Below, one piece after another: positions 10,883 through 22,865 of a stretch of DNA of 64,000 nucleotides. The DNA comes from Septoria linicola (lineage: Eukaryota; Ascomycota; Dothideomycetes; Mycosphaerellales; Mycosphaerellaceae): the NCBI GenBank assembly GCA_024114885.1, contig CP099423.1, positions 434,001 to 498,000 of the forward strand. The letters run 5' to 3'. Every line of letters starts with the position of its first letter. Positions within the stretch are counted from its first letter, which is position 1. The notes under the pieces were generated by a model. That model was not told the DNA's origin. It worked only from the letters and a program-made list of their open reading frames with translations, and searched no databases. Position numbers and translations under genes: made by a program.

Positions 10883-11690
10883 CTACTGCAATCCGTACAG
10901 GACTCTCTTCTGCTGCAAGTCAATGCCGAGCTGAGGGTGCTGCTGCATAATGCCTTGGAACATGGGTTCCGCCAGGAGATCGTCTTCGTTCGAGAGGATG
11001 CAGTCAGTCAAGATCGATCGAACGCCTGTACCGCGTTAGTAACCATTACCTGCTTCGATACTATGCATTGTATACCTTCGGCGAACCACTGGTGAACGTA
11101 TGCTATGCCCACAGCCACGCAGAAGTCGCGCAGAAAAGTCGCCCAATCTTCAGACCTCATGATGGCTTCTTGCATCTTGGCTCTGGCGAGCAGGTGCATC
11201 TGTGGCATATCGTACTGCAAAATGATGTTAGCACGGAACGGAGAGAGTTTGGCGTGGTGAAAGCGTACTGTGTCGGCGAGAATGGCCATCCTGGCGTGGA
11301 AAACGTATTGATTGCCCAGGGCTTTTGCCACTGGAACTTGGCTCACACTTGGTGGGATCTCATAGTCCGCCTTGTACATCGAGCAGAGAAGGGCGTCCAC
11401 GAGCGGTTCTTCCGTCATATAGAGGTCCAGGACCCCGTCCTTCCCTTCCTGTGGCGGCGTGGTCAGCGACAGATCTCAGAGAAGGCTGCGTTTATGTGTA
11501 CTCTGTTAATCGCCTGCCTCATCTGCTCTGAACTCGTAGCCAAAATCACCCGGTGGCAGCCCCAAGTTCTGTCGCCACATTTGATCGTGAAATCCGTATA
11601 CTCGTCTCCGTAGTCGCGCGCAAAATCCGACAATCTCTCGCCAAACATCACGCTAGCTCGCTCTACCACCGAGAGACCGGCGGGATCCAT
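10883..11690 (-). CDS. BTB/POZ domain protein (copy 3)
   Basis: Four exons are proposed on the minus strand: 11690-11502, 11448-11269, 11214-11076 and 11025-10883, encoding 216 residues. The BTB core reads YTDFTIKCGDRTWGCHRVILATSSE, then VDALLCSMYKADYE and FHARMAILADTYDMPQMHLLA, matching copies 1 and 2 in order. Intron 1 starts GTACAC, intron 2 GTACGC and intron 3 GTATAC with a ttactaacgc branch. Intron 2 (54 bp) has no stop and keeps frame, so unspliced RNA would still be readable there. The C-terminal 47 residues after intron 3 (DCILSNEDDLLAEPMF) have no counterpart I recognise. An alternative ATG at 11840 would add a 50-residue low-complexity leader. Confidence 0.75.
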
Positions 11691-14593
11691 CTTGCTGCGG
11701 AGTGGCGTGGATGACGGCGGAGGGCAGAGAGGCGGTGGGAGAGAGTAACGAGTGAGCGGAGATGAGGTGCTGGAGAACCTAACCAACTCATATCTAAATT
11801 GAGCTTGGCAAACAGGTACAGCGGGCCGATCGTCTTCCATGACAACAACTCAGTCGGTGCTTCACCTGCAGCTCAGCCGACTTCTTCGTTTGTGCGTCAC
11901 CAGCGACGGACAATTTTACTTGCAGCCTGACTTTCTACCGCGATCGAAGACACTAACTCGAGGGAGAGCGAAGTTGGCGGACAGGCTTGATCGACCGTTG
12001 GAGAGGCATCGAACACATAACCGAGGGAGTGCACTTCGAGACCTTGATCCGAGTTCGAGAAGCGGTCGGCAGACCATATGACAGGACCCAATGTCTCCTT
12101 ACCAGACACTGGCTGACATTGTGAACCAGCAAAGTACCATCACACGCTATACCATCTCAGCAATACACAAGCGCCTTGGTCATCGAGAACAGCTCCCAAT
12201 ACTTGTGGCGATTCAGATCATCGACTCGAAGAGGGCCGAGCGCCCAGGGAATGCTCTGCCTACACGTCTCTTCTTCGTAAGGCTCAATCTCCTGTCCAGA
12301 CCACAGCACCGGCCCTGTCGTTTCGCTCAACAGCGCTGCTTCGGATTGGGGGCGAATTCCGGTGCTAAAACAGGACCGATCGCTCAACCAACTCGAGCAG
12401 CATCGGTTGTCCATTTGAACGGCGGTCACCAGACTGAAGAGCTACCTTTAGAACCAGTCTCTGAGTTTGAGCGGAAGTGCTGAAAAAGATGCGCCCAACA
12501 AGCGATGCCTCCTCACCAGATGCCGGCGCATACGTGTGCTAGCGCCATCCACTTGCATTGTGGCTGCGGTGACTGCCGTTCGATCAAAGTGTCGCTGTAC
12601 AAAGGGGCGGCGGAGCGATGTTGTCGCGAGGTAGGTCTTGTTGCTCAGGTACTGAACTGATCAGTAAGTCAGCGCTGGTCCTCAACGACCACGTCAGAAA
12701 TATCTCGAGATCATTCAAGATCCACGTGTAAGTGATCAGCACAGGGTGAATGGCTGGCCGGCGGTGAATGGGCAACAGCGACCCCCTGGGCTCGTCAAGC
12801 TTTGAACGCGCTTCTTCTTCGCACATCAGGTGTCAAGTGCCGCCCGGACCTGGGCCTACCCAGCACATCCAGCCACCACGCTACCAGGCCCATTCTGGGG
12901 GACCTCCAGAGCGCATGATGCAGAGCATGCACCACCAGTACGCATTATGAACCAACAAGTGGTATCAGGCTGCGCGCTGCGCGCCAAAACAGATGACTTT
13001 GCAATTTATGCCACTGGAAAAGTGTGGACAATTCCACCAGGAGTCTTCCTTCCTAGCCTTGTGCGCGGTCCATGCGTGGGCCAAGCCGGTCGCCGTGGCC
13101 GCCGGAAGGACGCTGCTTCTTTGACTTGATCGTCAACCTCAATGCATCAGAAGAAGCAAGTCTTGAAGATGGAGGGAGTGAAGGTGAGGAGTTGGTACTG
13201 AAGGCGGGTGTGTTGAGTGGAGCCCCATTGGCGTCGTTGTCTGCGGTGTCCAAAAGCGGCGCAGAGCTTATGCTGAGCCTTGAGATCACCCATAGGTGTG
13301 GTCCGGTCGAGCATGAAGCATTCAGAACACTAGCTCTGGGTGAGCAGCGATTTGGATCCGGGCAAGCCATGCACCAGCTGCAGGGCTATCAATCAACGCC
13401 CCTACAACAGTTGAAGATTGATCATCGTCCTTCGCCGAAGTGGAGGTGATCTGGCAGCTGTGTGCGTCCCTATAACGAGCAGTGACGATAGCACGAATTG
13501 GATGGTCCTGTTTCTCTGGTGCCACGAAAGACATAGTAGTACACAGTGTCGAGAACTTTGAGTCCTGGTCGCTAGCTTGCAATCCGGCATACGATATGAT
13601 TAGGTGACCTGCGTAGCTCTGCCTCGGAGATCGATAGTAGAGTACCGTGAGGAATCTTTACGGCGGGAGCTGCACTATCTTGTGTCCGGGTCTATCAATC
13701 CTGCAGGACAAAGCTTTGCCAGCTTTGTCCTCTGAGCTCTCAGTGGGACATAAATCGTCAGGCATGTTGGCGACAGACAGCATCCCTTGTGATCTCTCAT
13801 TGAACCCGCTCCAGTGCTCAAGTTGCTCATAGCATGAGAGAATGCTGTGAATGATCCTCAGACCAGCGTGCTGCTTGCTCACGTGCTATGTCGCACCGCA
13901 TCTGCATGAGATGAGCGCAGAGACATTACGCCTGATAATCAAGTAATACAGATCAGCATGGTTACGACGACCATCAGCATCTGTATCTAGCGCTGCATGA
14001 TCGCCAGGGACGGAAAGTTGTAGTATTGTGAAGCAAGGTAGAGGACGCGACGTGAGACGTGAAGTCAGAATTCTTCGCCAAGACGGCAGCATCTCGAAGG
14101 CTACTGCCTTATTTGGCCTTTCTTTTCGCATGGCAACGCACGATATAGGATTTGGAGACATGGTAGACCATTTCCATGACATACTGATCCGATGCGAGTC
14201 TGACTGATCTCACAACCTCGGTGCTTTGTCTGCATGGGTTTATGAGATGCAACGAGCAACTAGAATTAGAGCTTCAAAAATACTTGGCAACTGCCACGAA
14301 GGAAGAAGATCACGTCAGGCGGGTCTCAGACACAGAGAAGCGATTGTGTTGATTCTTCGAGGGCTGACTGTGTTCGTCAATGAGATGTCAAGCTCCCTTT
14401 GTCAAGAAGGCCGCATCTGCTCACAAAGCCATCCACGATCACGATCACCACCATGACCTCAACAACATGCCTTATCCGGCGATATCGCCAGCGTCCTTTG
14501 TCCTTGTGTGTGCGATGCAGACGCAGCATGTGCCATGCTGCTATGCCCCCGTGCTAGTACTCCTCCTTGTATACTCTCAATTCACCACGCACC
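11691..14593. other. Gene-poor 2.9-kb stretch with possible relics
   Basis: No intact gene is supported. On the minus strand, two short open stretches (about 12429-12157 and 12109-11897) both contain a GPV[LI]WS motif preceded by ET, reminiscent of the TGPxxW block of GT32 mannosyltransferases (see findings). The remainder shows only short overlapping frames on both strands. Confidence 0.4.
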
Positions 14594-14968
14594 ATGCCCA
14601 GCCAGAAAACCCCCAAGATTAAGACGCGTCCAGGCCAACAATACTACACCTCCCAACCCATCACTCCCCCAGCACCCAGATACGGCAGACCCAAGTCCCC
14701 TGTCGCTCCAGACAGCAAGATTACAAAACCCTCTTCCCCCAAAGCTAAGATGACCCGGCCAGCTGAAGGCTATGCCAAGACCAGACCAGATGGCCAGCCT
14801 TACATCCCCTATCGCTCGAGGTACTTGCTTCGAAGCACTGAGAGCAGAGATCAGCAGTATGGCAAGACTAGAGAGCAGCGACTGCGGGAGGTGGAGATCG
14901 AGAAGGAGGCAGAGGAGTTTGGGGAGTTGATGAGGAAGTTTAAGGAGGAGAAGAAGCAGAAGAAGTAG
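14594..14968 (+). CDS. Small basic proline-rich hypothetical protein
   Basis: This is a single-exon frame of 124 codons starting at ATG 14594 (MPSQKTPKIKTRPGQQYY). The N-terminal two thirds are rich in Pro, Lys and Thr with repeated KxTRP-like words (KIKTRPG, KMTRPAEG, KTRPDG). The last 35 residues are a charged helix (REVEIEKEAEEF..LMRKFKEEKKQ) likely to form a coiled coil. There is no signal peptide or membrane span. I do not recognise a family. The strongly biased composition and helix make it more likely than a chance frame, but expression is unproven. Confidence 0.5.
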   Translation: MPSQKTPKIKTRPGQQYYTSQPITPPAPRYGRPKSPVAPDSKITKPSSPKAKMTRPAEGYAKTRPDGQPYIPYRSRYLLRSTESRDQQYGKTREQRLREVEIEKEAEEFGELMRKFKEEKKQKK

Positions 14969-15305
14969 CAGAAGAAGTAGATGTCTCTTTCGAACTTCAA
15001 TGTTGATCGTCTCTCTCCGCTCTGTTCAACTCTGCGACATGTGGCTGTGCCGTGAGGCTGAGATGGCGGCCTCTGGGTAGGTTGATCCTTCCGTTGACCT
15101 AGAGGACTTGGCGAGCGTTGATCTTTGTGTTGGTACATGCCATGTGACCGTGATCTGCACTTCTTGCTTTTCGAGGCACAGCAAGCCAATAGGCGTATGT
15201 AGACAGCGCCGTCCAGAATTCCTACAAGTGTCAGCAAGCCCGTCTACTTTCCACATTCCAAACCATCGAGAATCTCAAAGCCTAAGTTAGCGATATCTCT
15301 CCACA
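14969..15305. other. Intergenic 337 bp
   Basis: This lies between two plus-strand genes and holds the 3' region of the basic protein and the promoter of the next gene. Nothing else is seen. Confidence 0.5.
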
Positions 15306-15769
15306 ATGGCAAGGAACTTCAGTAAGCTAATCAACAACATAATCCTGCCGCGTCTGTCCGCACACAAACTGACATACTTCTCACAGCCAACTGCAGTCCG
15401 GACCGCCTGAGTCAAGGTGACCTGCCCTCCGATTGGGACAGCATCAACACACCATATTGCGGCGTCAGCTATCCAGGCTCATTGTCCAACATCTCAAGCT
15501 GTTGCGCAGACAATCAACAAGTCCAAGTCGCGAATGACTGTTGGCATTATTGCACGCCTTTCGGGAACACGAGCACAGAGCAGTCTACAAACTGGATGAA
15601 TTGTCTTCGGGGAGTGTGGCAAGGCGAGGACTCGGAGTGGAAGGGATCAATGGGGACTAGTTGTAACAAAGCCTCTGAAGAAGGCACCTCGAGTGGTGTT
15701 CGTGTTGGAACTGCGGGATGGAAAGCTGCTGGATCGTTGGCCGTGGTCTTGCTCTTGACGCTTTTGTAG
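15306..15769 (+). CDS. Small cysteine-containing protein with C-terminal hydrophobic tail
   Basis: Two exons, 15306-15321 and 15387-15769, are joined by a 65-bp intron (GTAAGC..CACAG) with phase restored at a Thr codon; 132 residues. The middle has eight Cys, including NISSCCADNQQV, NDCWHYC and NWMNCL, and several N-x-S/T sites. The last 16 residues (WKAAGSLAVVLLLTLL) form a hydrophobic tail preceded by small residues (TSSG), the shape of a GPI-attachment signal or tail anchor. The proposed N-terminus (MARNFTNCSPD) is not a signal peptide. Either a further 5' exon is missing, or the protein is tail-anchored. The ATG context (ccacaATGG) is good. Function unknown. Confidence 0.62.
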
Positions 15770-17017
15770 AGTTGAGGTGTTGGTTTGGACTGACCAAGGT
15801 CCAATGGTCGAGCTTGTCTATAGAAGGGTGGGAGCTCAAGATAGGCAGAAGGTCGATGGGCCGTGCTTTTCGTGTAACGTATCTGCCGTGTACCTGCATC
15901 AAAATGCCCTGCAAGCACATTAGCAAGCGCCGTCAATGTACTCACCTGCAGGTCCGACCTGGCCCAAGATATATTGAAACGCCATTTTGGGCCTCGCAAT
16001 ACGTGTCTAGGCGTGGCGGACAGGACTAATAGCCTTGCTGTGCTGCCACATATAGCTTTTCGCCACCTATGCTTCCTCTTTACGAAGCAGCCTGGGATAC
16101 CAACAAAGATCAAGCGTTCGTCTTCGTCCTCAACAAGCACTTTTTCGAGCTGCACCCTGGTCCCAAAAACAAAGTGGCGGGCCGCTATTCTCCACGATGG
16201 TGCATCTCTTCTCGCTCTTGGCCCTGCATACGGCAAATACTGCCTAGCGCTAAGCTCCAACTGTGCAGCCGTTGCGAAGTGCCAAGTGCTTCGAGAAACA
16301 CGCTCTGCGACAAGTCATGAGTCGTGGACGATGGCTGTGCGTGTTTGATCATCGACAAATCCCAGAGCGACGCGTAGAAAGCGTGGCGACTGCAAGATTG
16401 AGGTTTGAGCAGACAACCAGTGACGTGCAGAAGAAGAGCATGATCGGTTCACGGGCTCCGCGGCGCTTTATCGTAGAAGGATTTAGCGACGGGAGTTGCA
16501 TGGCGTTTCGCCTTGATTGCACTTGATTGGATGCAGGCCAGGTGCGGGCCACACGTGATGGAGATGGTCAAGGGGTAGGTAGGTCGTCGAAGTAAGTTAG
16601 TGCGCGCGTGTGCGGCAGCAAGAAGTGCAGTTCGTTGTGAGAGAAAGTAGTTTGCCTCTCGCATGTGCATTGCGCAAATACTCTGGTACCGTTGCTGTCT
16701 CTGCTATCACCCGCCGTCCGCTCTTTTACGATCCACTTCCATCTCACACTACTATACGACCAACTGATACCCGTTTCACACTCCCAAACAGGCCTATTGA
16801 CAGCTGCGCCCGAGCGTTGTTTGGCCACCACCACAGCACAGCGACATTGGGGCCGACCTACATACACATTCATAGTACACGGAGGTGATTCCAGTGACAG
16901 GCGCCGCAAGGTTAGAGTACGGAGGTAGTGTCGCCTACCACCATCTCACATGCTGTTGCTGCGCACCGTCGATACAACGCATGACTTCCACCGCAGGACC
17001 ACCGCACAACACACACC
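15770..17017. other. Intergenic 1.25 kb
   Basis: This is the upstream region of the Dsf2-like gene. A 237-codon minus-strand frame (16260-15547) runs through part of it and into the antisense of the preceding gene; I judge it spurious. No other structure was noted. Confidence 0.5.
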
Positions 17018-19613
17018 ATGGGCCCGCGACCCGCGCACCTCAATCTGAGGAATGGCCAGGAGCAGAATGGACAAGATGAGGTCTTCGACAAGCCGAGAAT
17101 GCCCTTATTGGGCAGAGACCTGCCTTCGCCGCGAGCTGGAGAGGCGCCGCCGGCAATGTCGCCATTGGACTTCATTGCGATGCAGGGCCGCATATTGAAG
17201 CAGCAGCTTGCGGAAGAGAAGCGACGAGAGCAGCAAGCAGGTCGCAGAGTGAGCAGGCTGGACCACAAGCTGGTCGAGCAGGAGTTCAGGAACCGGCCAG
17301 ACTTCTTCAGGTCAATTAGCGATCAGAGCAGAATGACTGATGTCGCTGAGGAGGAAGAGGACTTGTCGAGCCCGCAGTCATATCCGGGAGGGCAGATTGC
17401 GATGCAAAGTCCAGAGAGGGACAGGCCGATGAGTTATTATCCGACTCTGGAGCGCGCATCATACATCACAGAGGATGGCGCGCCAGATGTGCCTGCTGTG
17501 CCTACGCCCTTCTACGACGCCCAGGAAGGAACGGGCCAAGATCCTCACACTGCTGCGAAGAGCGCCGGTGATTACTTTGGCATACCGCGAGCAACGTCTC
17601 CCGAACCCGTGGAACCCAATGTCAATGTGCAGGCGCCTTCACCAAACGTACCACCCAGCTTGTCTAACAGTATCGATACCATTTCTTCGCACCCCAGAAC
17701 CAGGACGAACGACTCGCAGCGATCGCAACGCTCTTTACAGTCGCAGAGATCCGAAAGAGAACGAGGTCTGGCGCCACCTCAATCACCACGATTCCCGAAA
17801 TCGCCCAGGAGTTTCCAGAGCATCCGATCAGTGCCCCAGGACAGCGGCGATGAGGACACAGGATCAACAAGTGGATCACAGGGCATGCCTTCGGCGCGAA
17901 AGTTCTCGGGGAGTAGCAACATGTCACGGCCGCAGTCACCCTTCTCGCCTTTGATGCAACCGATACACAGGTCGCCTTCCATGACGTCCGAGTATTCCAT
18001 CAATGGTACACAGCAGATGCAGCGGCCTTCTCCAGCATTCAACAACTTCTCGCGACCCATGAGCAGTTCTGGCAGCAGACCATCGTTCGATGCAATGCGA
18101 CCACGCCCATCGTTCGAAGGTCGACCTTCCATCGAACAAAGACCAGCGATACCACATCGACAGGCTTCAGACAGGAGCAGTAGTACAGAAGCTTCGTATA
18201 AACCAGCGATGTCACGCGGCAATTCTGGCGATGATGTCAAGCCCAACATGAGGATAAACACCAAGCTGTCAGGATCACTCCGAAGGACTGATCTTGCAGA
18301 TGTGGCTACACCAAGCCTTCACGGCCAGCCCATAGGAGGATTCAACGAGGATGGAGCGATTACACCTGGAGGCACAAGTTCGTCTTCCTACATCTACGCA
18401 AAGTACGCATTGCCTCGAGGGAGACCTGTTGACCGTGACTCCACAGCATTTCGCGATTCCTGGATCCAGAAACAGTTAGAGTGGGACACCAAGCACGGCC
18501 ATGCACATTCCCCCGAAGGCCGCGGCCACGAGAGAAATCAGTCTGATGGCCAAGCATTTGACGCTTCCAACTCGCCCGCGCTATCAGACACTCCGCGAAT
18601 GGGTCGCAGTCTGGCGCCAGAACCAAGCACAGCAAGGAGTCTATCGGCAGATCCACGTGGGCGAGACCAAGCACCGGTCAAAACATCCTTCGATCGTTCA
18701 CCTCTTCGCCAGTCAGAAGTGGCATCATTCCACCAGTCTTCTCCTTCAGTGAAAACGGAGAGCACGGATCGCACGATAAAGCCTCTACACCGCAAGGCTT
18801 TGTCAGCGGATATCACGCCCGAAGAGCATCTCGACATTGGCATCGAAGCACACGACGCCGGGGCAACGAACAAATCCACATACCATCTTCGACTGGCAGC
18901 CATGGCGGGCTTACCAACTGCTATGCTGCTGTATGCACTGGCCTGTCGGCATGGTTGGGGTATGCGTGCCAACCAAGCTGAAGGCGTGAAGTGGCTCCGC
19001 AAAGCAATTGATACTGCAGGACTGGACGTTGCAGACGCCGAAGAGAAGCTCAATTCCACCTCCGGCAACGGAAAGAAGCTCGACCCTGCGGAGAGAAAGA
19101 AGAGGAAGGCGCAATACGCACTTGCTATCTACGAGCTTGGTATTTCCTCGATGAATGGCTGGGGCTGCACAAAAGACAAAGCGCTTGCTGTGAGGTGCTA
19201 TGAGATCGCCGGAAGTTGGGGCGACGTTGACGCGCTTGCCGAGGCAGCCTTCTGCTACACGCAAGGCGTTGGTGTGAAGAAAGACCTCAAGAGGGCCGCG
19301 GCACTCTACAGGCGCGCTGCCGACATGGGCATGAGCATGGCTGGAAACAGCTGGTAAGTGAAGAGGACTCTTTTCAATTATTCCGAGCATCATACTGACT
19401 AAACTTTACAGGATCTACAAAACGAAGTACATGGAACCTTCCACCACAACATCGAATGACCCGCCATCCTCCAGAGATAAGGACCAGAAGAAATATGAGC
19501 CTCCACCTATACCCGAAGACTCCGGCAGAGACCGCGAGCGACCTACTGGAGGCAGCCGCAGCAGGTCGAGGTCGATCTGGGGCAAGAGGAAGAGCGAGAA
19601 GGCTGAGAAATAG
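17018..19613 (+). CDS. Sel1-repeat protein, Dsf2/Nif1-like
   Basis: Two exons (17018-19353 and 19412-19613) with a 58-bp GTAAGT..ACAG intron splitting a Trp codon; 845 residues. Residues 1-600 are disordered and rich in Ser, Pro and Arg (RSQRSLQSQRSERERG). The C-terminal quarter carries Sel1-type helical repeats: TAMLLYALACRHGWGMRANQ.., AQYALAIYELGISSMNGWGCTKD.., and AFCYTQGVGVKKDLKRAAALYRRAA. The conserved start (LLGRDLPSPRAG, SPLDF) and the architecture match proteins annotated as Dsf2 in yeast and Nif1 in fission yeast, the latter a mitotic regulator acting on a Nim1-type kinase. The family call is good; the cell-cycle role is transferred. A chitin-synthase-activator relative is the alternative. 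Confidence 0.88.
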
Positions 19614-21344
19614 TTCTCCTCGACAGCCACCTCTCTGCCCCTTTCATTTGTTTTACGCGCGCTCGAAGCGACGACCACTTACCCTTCACTTTACATTCTC
19701 ATGTGTGCACATTACCGGCTAATGTATATTCTTTATTGTTTCATTGGATTCAGAGAACGGCCGAAGGGATGATTTGGGAGGCTAGGAGCCTTGAGTTTCT
19801 GTTGTGTAAGGATATACCTCTGGTGGAAGTGAAGCTTCTCCCTCTCCCTTCGTTGGAGGCATGGCAAAAAGGCGCTTTCTCGGCCAAGGAGGCTTGGGGT
19901 ATAGAACAGAACGGCTCGCTTGAAGAATCGTGAGCCGCAGCGCAGAAATGAAGCTCACTGGAAGTCAGTGCTGTCAAGGGCACTGCTGTCGGTGCTGTAT
20001 AGTCGACGAAGAAAGAAGTCGTACTCACATGTTCCTTTTCTATGTCCTCTTGTGTCGCTGGCCACATGATTAAGGCAGGAGCGGCAAGCTCCTTCCCAGT
20101 CAGTATGTGTCTGTACGAAACTGCTGCCTGCTGCCGCCGCATCTAACTAGCACTCATCGACGCTGTATCCCGACTGTTTCCACATAAGCTCGGCCTCCAG
20201 CTTGCGCGTCACAATCATGCATTGCAACTGACAAGCGCTTGGGCGCCTCGCGCGGCTCAATCCCATCTCGGAAATAGCTGGGCCAAGCTCTCCCATCGCT
20301 CGCACATTCATCTTACAGATGGAATACACTGCTACTGGCTCACTCGCAACATCTTGCGTGATGTTCGGCGGTGCGAGTCATGTTGGACGCACGCGACCTT
20401 GAGCCTCAGGAACGGGCATGTATTCTGATCGGACCTGCGGCCGGTAAACTTTGGACCAGGAGATGTTCGGGAGAAGGGTGGTTTTCCACGACTGATCTCA
20501 GGGCTCGGGCGCTGCGAGGCACGCCGGCGACGCTTTCTGATTCGTCTCTAAGGCTCACCCGACTGCTGCCTCGACCTGCCTACAAGGCACCATTAACAAA
20601 AGAAACATGCTGATAACAGATACCGGGCAGATCGTGTCTGACATCGGGATCTTCAGCATCTGGTAAGGCGAGGACTTATTCTCTTGGAAAGAATGCTTGT
20701 GCTCAAGTAGAACCAATGGCCACAGTCGTCTGGCACCGACAAGACGTGATGGTTTTTGCTTGCAGAGTGGAGCAGACATGGCACAGTTCTGACGTGCAGT
20801 ATGATGTCAAATGATCGCCGCAAATGCCCCACCCATTGGGATACCAACATCACGCCTCCACGCGCGCAACCAGTCTGCATCGACCTCTGTACCGGACAAT
20901 CGGCCAACTTTCTTCGAGCTGTGCCCGCCGACGAGCAGCCAGCGCAACAGCTCCCAGACCGCACTGGAGCTCGCTTCGTCATATCTGCTATAGGCTGACG
21001 GGTATAGCGGCCAAAGACCAGCTTTGCTGCCACTTTGACGTAGCTGCTCTACGCGGCAAGCGTGGAGGATTCTGTCATGTGCAGCTCTTTTCTGTAATAG
21101 CCATCATGCCTTGGTGTTGTGGCCCCTCTCCGGTGGTAAAAGCCAGGACTGGAACCTTTGCGTGCTAACAGCAGCTCGCCATATAAGAACAGCTTACCTG
21201 CCGCGCCTGAGTGAACGTTAGTGGACTTCTTGTATTCTTAGATTCTTGGACTCTTGACTAGAGCCTGCTCTCTCCTGCCCTTTGACGTAATCATTCTGCA
21301 CGCCAGTAACACAAGCCACCCGCTATACAAGACTTTCTCGCAAA
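19614..21344. other. Intergenic 1.7 kb
   Basis: No coding signal stands out on either strand. An atataa box at 21181 lies 164 bp upstream of the next start codon and could be a TATA element. Confidence 0.45.
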
Positions 21345-22720
21345 ATGTCTGCCCTCGAAGATAGCAGTACGTAGACACACATTAGGCCACAGGAAGGAAC
21401 TCGAGGATCTCAACTAATCTTGGAACCATGTCAGGCACCGGAGGCATCCCAAATACGGAGCAGCGTGGAGCTGAGAGCGCACCTGAGCAGATCCACAAAG
21501 AGGGCGCTCAGTATTTAAAGGAGGCCACTCAGGCGAATCAGGCCAACCAGAGCGGTGCCAACAGCGGCACCGCTGCAGATGAAGGTACAGGTACGAACAT
21601 CTCCCGTTCAGCACCAGAGCCTGTCCATGAAGACCCGGCGGCCGGTAAATCAGCATTCGAGGACCCTACTGGAGGTATTGCGAAGGGCGCTGGAGGAGTC
21701 AGTGGCTCAGCATACGTTGAGAGCCCTGTTCACAATGAAGAGCAAGGCATTGTCAATACTGTCAAGTCATTCCTAGGACTGAGCCTTACGGAAGAGAAAC
21801 GAGCCGAGGATACACAACCAGCCTGGAATGCCGGCAGTGTCACCGCTCTTCCTGGAATTGGATCGTCCACAGCTGCACCTGCTGTGGCTGTGGCGGCAGC
21901 TTCCGGCTCATCATACAACAGCAACGATATGAGCAACAGCGGAAGCTTCACTGCCGAGATTCCAGACAGAACCAAGCCTTCCACATTGGCGAACACTGAG
22001 CCAGTAGGCGCAGTCGGCAGCTACTCCATCAGCACCGGACCAGATTACAATGACGGCAGAAGCGTGCCACTCGACAAATCCAAGGCCCCGGACAACAGTA
22101 CCAGCACCAGCAGCCGTCTTCCCTCCACTTTGAATAACCCTGGGAGCTCAGAACCAGAACCCGCCGTGACAGCAGGCAGCCACATGACAACGACTGGACC
22201 AGACTTCAGTGCTAACGAGGGGACAAGAACAGTTCCATCGGCTTTATGCTCGACCACCAACTCGAAATCGCATACTGACAGAGGTACCATGGAAGACCCA
22301 GTTCCCCACAAGTCACAGCCTGCAGACGCAGACGAGAAGGATGCCCACAAGCCTCCAAAGCCCGCCTCCGCAGGCGGCAAGGCACACGAGAACCCAAGCG
22401 CGATCCCGTCTGCAGGCGGTGAGAAATTAGGCGAGAAGCACTGGGGCGAGAGTGAAATCGTGCCAGACCTCCCCAAGAAGCGTGATTCGGATGCGGGACA
22501 ATCTGGTGTGAGCAGCAGTGCCGGCCAACCTACATGTAAGCCTTCTTCTCAATGATTAGATGCAATATCAGCTGACAATTATGCAGCCGAGGTGGCAGAC
22601 AACACTGCCGCTAACACAGGCGGCGCGTCGAGCGGACCACATGGCGGTAATGAGAGCGCCGAGAAGCAAGGAGCTATGGACAAGATCAAGGGAAAGCTTC
22701 ACATTGGTGGCTCGAAGTAG
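21345..22720 (+). CDS. Disordered Gly/Ser/Thr-rich protein with KIKGKLH-type C-terminus
   Basis: Three exons (21345-21366, 21435-22535, 22587-22720) give 418 residues. Intron 1 (21367-21434, GTACGT..TCAG) and intron 2 (22536-22586, GTAAGC..GCAG) are both well formed. The chain is almost wholly low complexity. Two imperfect repeats share a short GS..xTGPD core (GSYSISTGPDYND and GSHMTTTGPDFSA). The end (AMDKIKGKLHIGGSK) resembles the short amphipathic tail seen in several fungal stress- or conidiation-induced proteins; this is memory of a motif, not a family assignment. An ATG at 21428 overlaps the first 3' splice site in the same frame, so unspliced RNA could still yield nearly the same protein. 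Confidence 0.75.
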
Positions 22721-22865
22721 ATCCGGATCAGCACGCACAGCTTTAACGACGATATGATCTCGACATGAGAAGAGAATAGGATACCATCTACAGCTAGTAG
22801 CGAATACCAGTGTACGAACATCTTGGACACGATTCCATAATCACTATATTCGAGAGCGTATGAAT

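Noticed and set aside
15547..16260. 237-codon minus-strand open frame
   Set aside because: It runs antisense through a spliced plus-strand gene, has no domain and has the mixed composition of a chance frame in GC-moderate DNA.
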